The notes under the pieces are model-generated. The model saw nothing but the letters and a program-made list of their open reading frames with translations. It searched no databases and was not told where the DNA came from. A DNA stretch of 58,660 bases from JAEZDP01 sp964430855. Its GTDB lineage: Bacteria; Acidobacteriota; Vicinamibacteria; Vicinamibacterales; Vicinamibacteraceae. This document shows positions 52,321-58,660 of this stretch, piece after piece. How positions within the stretch are numbered: the stretch's first letter is position 1; the number at the start of each line of letters is the position of its first letter. Location of the stretch: the NCBI GenBank assembly GCA_964430855.1, contig CAYSHC010000019.1:1-58660 (forward strand), written 5' to 3'. The position numbers and the translations under genes were made by a program.

Positions 52321-53109
52321 CTAGGTGGCACGCCTGGCCTCCGGCCACTCGCGCATCCAGCGGGGCGCCGCCGAACGTGCAGCCCGGATCACTCGTATCC
52401 AGCGACGACAGGCCCGCCGATCGGCGTCGTCGCAGCGCAGGCCGTACGCCTCGCGGATGTCGTCGGGGAGCATCGCCGTCGTCAGCACCCTGTTGGCGTG
52501 CCTGGCGGGAGCGACAAGCGGGCCGAACGGAGGAGACAGGACGGTCGCCGCCAGCATCCGTGCGTCGGGACCGACGGCCAGGTGGCCGCTCCGGCGGATC
52601 CGCTCGACGTACACGTCGAGCTGGGCCCTGCTGCGCGGCACGTCCGCCGGGTGTGCCCCGAGCTCGCAGGCCACGTCTGCCGACTCTCGGCAGTAGGCGT
52701 CGTGCTCGGCTGGCGCGAGCGGCGCGACGAGCCACTCGTAAGCCATCGGCAACGAGTCGAGCAGCGTCGCGTGCACCCACAGGACGAGCGCCGGATCCTC
52801 GGCGCTGTACGGGGTGCCGGCCGGCCACGGGCCGACGGCCTGGCGCAGCCGTCCATTCACGCGGCGGTGAATGGCCAGGATGCCGGCGATGGCCCTGGCA
52901 TGCTCCTCGGGCGACCCGAAGGTGAGGCGCGTCATCGCGCGCACGGTCGAGTGCAGGCGGCGTGCCGGCGCGAACACCCCGTGTCGCACCTCGCTGTGGT
53001 CGGCGACTCCGGCCGCGATGAGCGGGTGCGCGAGCTGGAGAAGGATGGCGCGGCTCCAGCCGAACAGCACCACGCGCTCGGCGTTGACGCGCTGCGACAC
53101 CGTGCGCAT
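52321..53109 (-). CDS. Oxygenase MpaB family protein (DUF2236)
   Basis: A 262-residue protein matching the ER-bound oxygenase MpaB/DUF2236 family: FGWSRAILLQLAHPLIAAGV (16-35), a His pair at HSEVRHG, and LWVHATLLDS. Family members are haem- or metal-dependent oxidases that cleave terpenoid or latex-like substrates; the physiological substrate here is unknown. No signal peptide is visible. ATG 53109 follows TACGAT by 6 bases. It lies 37 bp upstream of the DUF305 gene, in the same direction. Confidence 0.87.
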   Translation of the reverse strand: MRTVSQRVNAERVVLFGWSRAILLQLAHPLIAAGVADHSEVRHGVFAPARRLHSTVRAMTRLTFGSPEEHARAIAGILAIHRRVNGRLRQAVGPWPAGTPYSAEDPALVLWVHATLLDSLPMAYEWLVAPLAPAEHDAYCRESADVACELGAHPADVPRSRAQLDVYVERIRRSGHLAVGPDARMLAATVLSPPFGPLVAPARHANRVLTTAMLPDDIREAYGLRCDDADRRACRRWIRVIRAARSAAPRWMREWPEARRAT

Positions 53110-53115
53110 GCGCCC

Positions 53116-53121
53116 ATCGTA
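53116..53121 (-). promoter_or_regulatory. -10 element, predicted leaderless start of the MpaB-family gene
   Basis: TACGAT on the minus strand, with 6 bases before ATG 53109. Confidence 0.5.
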
Positions 53122-53249
53122 ACGAAACCGTGTGCGGTGGCCGGCGTCCCGACGTTACCTCCTTTCGGCGACGCACCTCCCGCACCCGGCGCCCGGCGTT
53201 CGGAGGTCGAGCCCTTCATTCCGCGTCGCCCGTCATCCGGAGAGTCTTC

Positions 53250-53849
53250 ATGCGATCACAAGCGTTGGTCACCAGCGCGCTGGCGCTGACCCTTGCCGTC
53301 CTCCCTGGAGCCATCAGCTGGAAGGTGCTGGGCCGGGGGCCGAACGATTCGTCGTCGAGCACACTGGCCGCGGATGCGGCGCGCGTGGAGCGCGGCGCCT
53401 ATCTCGTGCGCGTGATGGGGTGCAACGACTGCCACACGCCGTGGAAGATCGGCGAGCGCGGCCCCGAGCCCGACATGTCGCGCGCGCTGACGGGCCACCC
53501 GGCAGACCTCGTCATGCCGCCGCCGCCAAAGCTGCCCGCGGGCCCGTGGGTGTGGATGGGCGCGGCGTCCAACACGGCGTTTGCGGGGCCCTGGGGCGTC
53601 AGCTTCGCCGCAAACCTGACGCCCGATCCCGAGACAGGCATCGGCAGGTGGACCGAGGACACCTTCATCATCGCCTTGCGCACCGGCCGCCACGAAGGGA
53701 AGGGACGCCCGATCCTGCCGCCCATGCCGTGGCCGATGTTCGGCACGATGACCGATGAGGATCTCGGGTCGATCTTTGCCTACCTCAAGTCGCTGCCGCC
53801 CGTGCAGAACCGGGTGCCCGCACCCGTCGATCCACCCGAGGCCCAATGA
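53250..53849 (+). CDS. Secreted monohaem c-type cytochrome
   Basis: A 199-residue protein with a signal peptide or anchor (about 5-25) and one haem c motif, CNDCH (58-62), in VMGCNDCHTPWK. PPMPWPMFGTMTDEDL in the C-terminal part offers Met as a possible axial ligand. It probably transfers electrons in the periplasm. The ATG 53250 has GGAGAG upstream. Its stop overlaps the start of the dihaem gene (ATGA), suggesting a two-protein electron-transfer unit. Confidence 0.88.
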   Translation: MRSQALVTSALALTLAVLPGAISWKVLGRGPNDSSSSTLAADAARVERGAYLVRVMGCNDCHTPWKIGERGPEPDMSRALTGHPADLVMPPPPKLPAGPWVWMGAASNTAFAGPWGVSFAANLTPDPETGIGRWTEDTFIIALRTGRHEGKGRPILPPMPWPMFGTMTDEDLGSIFAYLKSLPPVQNRVPAPVDPPEAQ

Positions 53850-54943
53850 GCATCGCGCGCCTCACGCTGTCCGCCGTGACGACGACGGCCGTCGCGACGT
53901 GGCTCGCGGCCTGCATCGTGACGGCGGGCGCGGCGGCGCCGTCGGCACAGGAAGCGCCCCGGCCACCGCAGTTGCTCTCGGAGACGGGCCTCTACGCCGG
54001 CGACGCGACCGGGCCGGTCGCCGACGGCGTGCTTCCGTACGCCCCGCAGTATCCGCTGTGGTCCGACGGGCTCGGGAAGCGCCGCTGGATCGCGCTGCCC
54101 GATGGCGCGACGATTGGCGGCGACGACCCGTTCGCGTGGGACTTCCCCATCGGCACGAAGCTGTGGAAGGAGTTCGCGCTCGGCGATCGACGCGTCGAGA
54201 CGCGCTTCTTCTGGCGCGCGAGCACCGCGGGCTGGATCGCCGTGTCGTACGTCTGGAACGAGGCGGGAACGGAAGCGGAGCTGGCGCCCGCGGAGGGCGT
54301 GAGGAGGGTCGTTGAAGTGGCCCCGGGACGCTGGCACGACGTCCCGACGCGCAACGACTGCCGCGCGTGCCACGGACCGGCCGACAGGTCGCGTGTCCTT
54401 GGCGTGAACGCCCTCCAGCTCTCGGCCGATCGCGATCCCGGCGCCCTCCACGCGGAGCCGCAGCAACCCGGCATGCTGACGGTGGACACGCTTGTCGCCG
54501 ATGGACGCTTCGGTCCGACGCCGCCCGCGTGGACGGCCGCGCCCGTGCGCATTGCCGCCCGTGAGCCAGAGACCCGCGCCGTGCTCGGCTACCTTGCCGC
54601 CAACTGCGGCATGTGCCATGACGGCTCGCCGGCGATTGCCGGCTTCGATGCCTCGCTCGCCACGCGCGATGCCGTCGCGGATCCCGATGGCACGGTGGCA
54701 CGCCTCGTCGGCACGCCCACGCGCTGGCAGGCGCCGGGTGTGCCGGACGGGCAGAGCGTGCTGGTGATGCCAGGCCACGCCGAGGCCAGCGCCCTCTACC
54801 TGCGCATGCGCTCCCGTTCGCCGTCCACGCAGATGGCGCCCCTCGGCACCGTCATCCGTGACGCCGAGGCCGTCGCGGCCATCGCGCGCTGGATCGACGT
54901 TACGCTCGCCTTGTCGCCTCGACGTGTCGCGGCGGCCAGGTGA
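53846..54943 (+). CDS. Secreted dihaem c-type cytochrome-like protein
   Basis: A 365-residue protein with a probable lipobox (WLAAC, Cys23) or signal peptide, and two haem c motifs, CRACH (172-176) and CGMCH (254-258). The N-terminal region (YPLWSDGLGKRRWIALPDG) is typical of SO_0198-type repeat cytochromes; the C-terminal part ends as a standard cytochrome fold (IARWIDVTL). Coupling with the preceding cytochrome suggests a joint role in electron transfer to an unknown acceptor. Confidence 0.85.
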   Translation: MSIARLTLSAVTTTAVATWLAACIVTAGAAAPSAQEAPRPPQLLSETGLYAGDATGPVADGVLPYAPQYPLWSDGLGKRRWIALPDGATIGGDDPFAWDFPIGTKLWKEFALGDRRVETRFFWRASTAGWIAVSYVWNEAGTEAELAPAEGVRRVVEVAPGRWHDVPTRNDCRACHGPADRSRVLGVNALQLSADRDPGALHAEPQQPGMLTVDTLVADGRFGPTPPAWTAAPVRIAAREPETRAVLGYLAANCGMCHDGSPAIAGFDASLATRDAVADPDGTVARLVGTPTRWQAPGVPDGQSVLVMPGHAEASALYLRMRSRSPSTQMAPLGTVIRDAEAVAAIARWIDVTLALSPRRVAAAR

Positions 54944-54946
54944 CAC

Positions 54947-54952
54947 TACGCT
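54947..54952 (+). promoter_or_regulatory. -10 element, predicted leaderless start of the methyltransferase gene
   Basis: TACGCT with 6 bases before ATG 54959, beginning 4 bp after the dihaem gene stop. Confidence 0.45.
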
Positions 54953-54958
54953 GTCGCC

Positions 54959-55696
54959 ATGCCCCGCATGTACGACGAGCTCGCCGGATGGTGGCCGCTG
55001 CTCTCCGCGCCTGACGAATACGAGGAAGAGGCGCGGGCCTACGGGCAGCTCCTCGCCGGCGCCAGCCAGCGCCCGCTGACGTCGCTGCTCGAGCTTGGCA
55101 GCGGCGGCGGCAACAACGCCTCCCATCTCAAGCGGCTCGCGCCGATGACCCTCGTCGAGCCGTCCGCCGGCATGCGCAGCGTGAGCGAGGCACTCAACCC
55201 CGAGTGCGAACACGTGGAGGGCGACATGCGGACGGTCAGGCTCGGGCGAACGTTCGACGCCGTCTTCGTCCACGACGCCATCTGCTACATGAGCACGGGC
55301 GACGACCTCCAGCGCGCGCTCGACACGGCGTTCGTGCACTGCCGTCCCGGCGGCGTCGCGCTGTTGGTCCCGGACTTCGTGCGCGAGACCTTCGAGCCGT
55401 CGACGAGCCACGGCGGTCGCGACGACGAGACGGGACGCGGGCTGCGGTACCTCGAGTGGTGCTGGGATCCCGATCCGGCCGACACGGCGTACGTGGCCGA
55501 GTACGCGCTGCTGCTGCGCGAGGCCGAAGGCACCGTGCGCGCCGAGCACGACCGTCACGTCGAAGGGCTCTTCCCGCGTCAGGAGTGGCTCGACCGCCTG
55601 CACGGGGCGGGCTTCGCGTCGGCACGTGTCGAGACCGTGACGCTCGGGGACGGCGCGACGATTGTCGAGACGTTCCTCGCGACGCGCGGCGGCTGA
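54959..55696 (+). CDS. Class I SAM-dependent methyltransferase
   Basis: A 245-residue methyltransferase. Motif I is LLELGSGGGNNASHL (42-56), and the acidic motif follows in MTLVEPSAGM. DAVFVHDAICYM is motif II. The small domain contains YLEWCWDPDP. The substrate is unknown. It starts 16 bp after the cytochrome pair but seems to have its own leaderless promoter. Confidence 0.88.
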   Translation: MPRMYDELAGWWPLLSAPDEYEEEARAYGQLLAGASQRPLTSLLELGSGGGNNASHLKRLAPMTLVEPSAGMRSVSEALNPECEHVEGDMRTVRLGRTFDAVFVHDAICYMSTGDDLQRALDTAFVHCRPGGVALLVPDFVRETFEPSTSHGGRDDETGRGLRYLEWCWDPDPADTAYVAEYALLLREAEGTVRAEHDRHVEGLFPRQEWLDRLHGAGFASARVETVTLGDGATIVETFLATRGG

Positions 55697-55720
55697 GTCG
55701 AAACGGGGCCGCGGCGGGCA

Positions 55721-55726
55721 TATACT
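55721..55726 (+). promoter_or_regulatory. Sigma-70-like promoter of the histidine kinase gene
   Basis: TATACT is a near-perfect -10; TCGAAA, 17 bases upstream, matches TTGACA at 4 of 6 positions. The leader to ATG 55788 would be about 55 bases. Confidence 0.5.
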
Positions 55727-55787
55727 GCGGAACACTCCGCATCGGTGTCCGATCGGTGCGTCGAAGCGCCTGAGCCGCTCCACTTCG

Positions 55788-57692
55788 ATGGCGACGCCAC
55801 CGTCACCCGCCGGTCCGCCCGACCTCCGAGACAGCCTGCAGGATGCGATCGAGCGCATGCCCGACGGGTTCTGTCTTATCGACCGCCACTGGAAGTTCCG
55901 CTACGTGAATGCCGCGGCCGAGGCGGTGCTCCAGCGGCCGCGCGAGGCGCTGCTCGGACGCGGCGTCTGGGACGAGTTCCCGGAAGCGCTCGCGCTCGGG
56001 TTGCGCCAGGAGTTCCAGCGCGCCGTCGACGCGGGGCAGGCGACGAGCGTCGAGGTCTACTACGAGCCGTTCGACGTGTGGATCGAGGCCAACGCGCAGC
56101 CCACCGGCACCGGACTTGCCGTGTACTTCCGCGACATCACGGCACGCAAGAAGCGCGAGCTCTCGCTGCGCGCGAGTGAGGAACGGCTGCGTGTGCTGAG
56201 CACGACGACGTCGGACGTCGTCTGGGAGTGGAACCTGTCGGACGACTCGCTCTCCTGGAACGAGGGGATCGAGACCGTCCTCGGCTACAGGCGCGAGGCC
56301 ATCGACCCGACGATCGACTTCCGGCGGACGAGCATCCATCCCGACGACGCGTCGCGCGTTTCCGTCGGCCTGTCACGCTCGCTGGCGGGAGGGGATGCGG
56401 CCTGGGCCGACGAGTACCGCTTCCGCCGCGCCGACGGCTCCTACGCGCACGTCTACGACCGCGCCAGGATCCTGCGCAACGCCGAGGGCGAGCCCTTGCG
56501 CGTGATGGGCGGGCTGAGTGACGTCTCCGAACGGAAGCGCGCCGAGACGCAGATGCTCCGCGCGCAGCGCCTGGAGAGCATCGGCACGCTCGCCGGCGGG
56601 ATGGCGCACGATCTCAACAACGTGCTGGCGCCCATCCTCCTCTCGCTCGAGGTGCTGCGCGAGGTCTCGCCGGACCCGATGGCCCTCGGGCTCATCGACA
56701 CCATCCAGCACAGCGCGCGCCGGGGCGCCGACCTCGTCGCGCAGGTGCTGTCCTTCGCGCGCGGCGTCGAGGGCGAGCGCGCGCCCGTGCCGGTCATCCA
56801 CCTGGTCGACGACGTCAGGCGCCTGCTGCTTGAGACGTTCCCGAAGTCGATCGTCGTCAGGACCGACGTGGACGAAGAGGTGTGGGACGTGCACGGTGAC
56901 CGCACGCAGCTGCACCAGGTGCTGATGAACCTCTGCGTCAACGCGCGCGACGCGATGCCGAAGGGCGGCGTGCTGGCCATCACCGCGGGCAACCGCGTGC
57001 TCGACGACCTGTACGTCGAGCAGCATCCGGGCACCACGCCGGGGCCCTACGTCTTCATCCAGGTGGAAGACACGGGCACGGGCATGACCGAGGCGGTCCG
57101 CGAGCGGCTGTTCGAGCCGTTCTTCACGACCAAGCCCGCGGGCATGGGCAGCGGGCTCGGCCTGCCGACGTCGCTGGCGATCGTCAACAGCCACGGCGGC
57201 GTCATGGACGTGTACACGGAGCTGGACCGGGGAACCGCGTTCAAGGTCTACCTGCCGGCGAGGACGGTCTCGACCAGACGCCCGGCGCCGGAGCCACGTG
57301 CGCCGCTGCCGCGCGGCCACGGTGAGCTGGTCCTGCTCGTCGACGACGAGGAGCACGTGCGCACGGTGGCGCGGCGGACGCTCGAGCACTACGGCTATCG
57401 CGTCCTCACGGCGGCCAACGGGGCCGAGGCCGTCGCGTTGTTTGCGAGCCACATCGCCGAGTCGCCCGTCGTGCTCACCGACATGACGATGCCCGTGATG
57501 GACGGGCCCAGCGCGATCATCGCGATGCGCGCGCTGGACCCCGACGTGCGCGTCATCGGCTCGAGCGGCCTCGGTCCAGACGGCGAGCACGCGCGGGCGC
57601 TCGGGGCGGCGCTCACGCACTTCGTGCCGAAGCCCTACACGGCCGAGCACCTGCTGCGGACGCTGCGCGAGGTGATCGACGAGTGGTCCTGA
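55788..57692 (+). CDS. PAS-containing hybrid histidine kinase
   Basis: A 634-residue sensor kinase. Two PAS domains (about 14-120 and 130-250, the second with a PAC segment) are followed by a HisKA domain with His274 in GGMAHDLNNVL. The HATPase domain has NARDAM (385-390), DTGTGM (428-433), FEPFFTTK (442-449) and GSGLGL (454-459). A receiver domain follows, with Asp565 in LTDMTMPVMDG. No membrane segment or output domain is present, so it probably senses a cytosolic signal and relays phosphate. No partner regulator is adjacent. ATG 55788 fits a proline-rich N-terminus before the first PAS. Confidence 0.92.
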   Translation: MATPPSPAGPPDLRDSLQDAIERMPDGFCLIDRHWKFRYVNAAAEAVLQRPREALLGRGVWDEFPEALALGLRQEFQRAVDAGQATSVEVYYEPFDVWIEANAQPTGTGLAVYFRDITARKKRELSLRASEERLRVLSTTTSDVVWEWNLSDDSLSWNEGIETVLGYRREAIDPTIDFRRTSIHPDDASRVSVGLSRSLAGGDAAWADEYRFRRADGSYAHVYDRARILRNAEGEPLRVMGGLSDVSERKRAETQMLRAQRLESIGTLAGGMAHDLNNVLAPILLSLEVLREVSPDPMALGLIDTIQHSARRGADLVAQVLSFARGVEGERAPVPVIHLVDDVRRLLLETFPKSIVVRTDVDEEVWDVHGDRTQLHQVLMNLCVNARDAMPKGGVLAITAGNRVLDDLYVEQHPGTTPGPYVFIQVEDTGTGMTEAVRERLFEPFFTTKPAGMGSGLGLPTSLAIVNSHGGVMDVYTELDRGTAFKVYLPARTVSTRRPAPEPRAPLPRGHGELVLLVDDEEHVRTVARRTLEHYGYRVLTAANGAEAVALFASHIAESPVVLTDMTMPVMDGPSAIIAMRALDPDVRVIGSSGLGPDGEHARALGAALTHFVPKPYTAEHLLRTLREVIDEWS

Positions 57693-57741
57693 GGGCGCCC
57701 GGCCCCGCGGTGGTCCCCGAGCCTGTCCTTCCGCGCGAGGA

Positions 57742-58660
57742 CTAGACGAGGCCGAGCGCCAGCATCGACCGCGCGACGCGCAGGAAGCCGGCGATGTTCG
57801 CGCCGTTGACGTAGTTGCCGGGCGTGCCGAACTCCTCGGCCGTCGCGTAGCACGACTCGTGGATGTTGACCATGATCTCCGCGAGCCGCTGCTCGGTGTA
57901 CTCGAACGACCAGGCGTCGCGGCTGGCGTTCTGCTGCATCTCGAGCGCGGAGGTCGCGACGCCGCCGGCGTTGGCGGCCTTGCCCGGCCCGAACGCGACG
58001 CCGGCCTCCTGGAACAGCTTGATCGCTTCGGGCGTGACGGGCATGTTGGCGCCCTCGGCCACCAGCGTGCAGCCGTTGTTGATGAGGAGCTTGGCGTCGC
58101 GCCCGTTGAGCTCGTTCTGCGTGGCGCATGGCAGCGCGATGTCGCAGGGCACGCTCCAGATGTTGCCGCCGGCGATGTAGCGGCCCCGGTGGCCGTCCTC
58201 GACGTAGCGGCTCAACCGCCCGCGCTCGACCTCCTTGATCTGCTTCACGAGGTCGAGGTCGATGCCCTGCTCGTCGATGACGACGCCTGACGAGTCGGAG
58301 CAGGCGACCACGCGCGCGCCGAGGCTCGTGGCCTTCTCCATCGTGTAGATGGCGACGTTGCCCGACCCCGAGACCACGCACGTGCGGCCGTCGAGCGACT
58401 CGTCCCGCGCCTTGAGCATCTCGTTGACGAAGTACACGAGGCCGTACCCGGTGGCCTCGCGCCGGACGAGCGCGCCGCCGTAGTCGAGGCCCTTGCCCGT
58501 CAGCACGCCCGACTCGTAGCGGTTGGTGATGCGCTTGTACTGCCCGAACATGAAGCCGATCTCGCGCCCGCCGACGCCGATGTCGCCCGCGGGCACGTCG
58601 GTGTACTCGCCGAGGTGCCGGTAGAGCTCGGTCATCAGGCTCTGGCAGAAGCGCATGACC
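57742..58660 (-). CDS. gdhA: NADP-type glutamate dehydrogenase (partial, N-terminus beyond the window)
   Basis: The C-terminal 305 or so residues of a hexameric Glu/Leu/Phe/Val dehydrogenase, which forms glutamate from 2-oxoglutarate and ammonia. MRFCQSLMTELYRHLGEYTD, DIGVGGREIGFMFGQYK, LTGKGLDYGGALVRREATGYG and VVSGSGNVAIYTMEKA (nucleotide fold) are typical of the GdhA 50-kDa class. The N-terminus, with the catalytic lysine region, lies past base 58660. It converges on the histidine kinase gene, 49 bp apart. Confidence 0.95.
   Translation of the reverse strand, partial: VMRFCQSLMTELYRHLGEYTDVPAGDIGVGGREIGFMFGQYKRITNRYESGVLTGKGLDYGGALVRREATGYGLVYFVNEMLKARDESLDGRTCVVSGSGNVAIYTMEKATSLGARVVACSDSSGVVIDEQGIDLDLVKQIKEVERGRLSRYVEDGHRGRYIAGGNIWSVPCDIALPCATQNELNGRDAKLLINNGCTLVAEGANMPVTPEAIKLFQEAGVAFGPGKAANAGGVATSALEMQQNASRDAWSFEYTEQRLAEIMVNIHESCYATAEEFGTPGNYVNGANIAGFLRVARSMLALGLV

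Noticed and set aside
57693..57741. Terminator between the histidine kinase and glutamate dehydrogenase genes
   Set aside because: The 49-bp spacer is GC-rich but shows no clean inverted repeat that I can support.

Overview
The window is 58.7 kb of very GC-rich, densely coded bacterial chromosome. It resembles a soil Acidobacteriota genome, perhaps Vicinamibacteria/Luteitalea-like. That placement is an inference from gene style: Tat-exported oxidoreductases and TIM-barrel proteins, a Ser/Thr kinase with a WD40 tail, sialidase, VCBS and LVIVD proteins, many secreted serine hydrolases, and dispersed GC-rich palindromes. No rRNA, tRNA, CRISPR array, prophage, transposase or plasmid gene was seen. 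The window begins in the tail of an unknown gene and ends inside a glutamate dehydrogenase gene.

Layout. 1-256: a repeat cluster between two convergent genes. 0.3-6.1 kb: an MBL hydrolase head-to-head with a threonine dehydratase, then a six-gene minus-strand run (zinc ribbon, DUF1810, RsmH, DinB, MBL hydrolase, nitrilase). 6.1-16.4 kb: uxaC, ftsH, a small membrane protein coupled to an M1 peptidase, exonuclease III, a Tat-type HisC-like aminotransferase, and a serine hydrolase coupled to a beta-barrel protein. 16.4-23.7 kb: a kinase-WD40 gene split by a one-base frameshift, a small conserved protein, an M23 peptidase, a coupled LolA-like/POTRA-barrel pair and a cupin. 23.7-28 kb: a 40-residue membrane protein, a Gfo/Idh/MocA oxidoreductase, a methyltransferase and a NylB-like serine hydrolase. 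28-30.5 kb: an overlapping three-gene unit of DUF3696 AAA ATPase, PIN-domain nuclease and RNA ligase. 30.6-42.8 kb: DUF819 transporter, a triple-repeat secreted protein, DUF2959, DUF1801, aldo/keto reductase, VCBS protein with amidohydrolase, sialidase, carboxylesterase, PLP decarboxylase, methyltransferase and GNAT. 43-58.7 kb: sugar isomerase-like protein, EF-P-like protein, lipoprotein, DUF4287/DUF5655 protein, DAHP synthase, M48 peptidase, B3-type metallo-beta-lactamase, LVIVD/DUF305 pair, MpaB oxygenase, a c-type cytochrome pair, methyltransferase, hybrid histidine kinase and GdhA.

Most genes look like housekeeping, cell-envelope or scavenging functions. The best candidate for an undescribed system is the ATPase-PIN-RNA ligase operon (27968-30526). 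It places a predicted RNA-cutting enzyme, a predicted RNA-sealing enzyme and a DUF3696 ATPase sensor/switch in one translationally coupled unit.

Three genome-level patterns also stand out. First, at least twelve genes have a TAnnnT hexamer 6-7 bases before the start codon, which suggests leaderless transcription and decides several starts. Second, a palindromic repeat starting TAGGGACGG supplies the TAG stop codon of adjacent genes at several places. Third, a repeat with paired GAGACCTGACCCC motifs and GCGGTCN heptad arrays sit at gene ends, where they form or alter gene termini.
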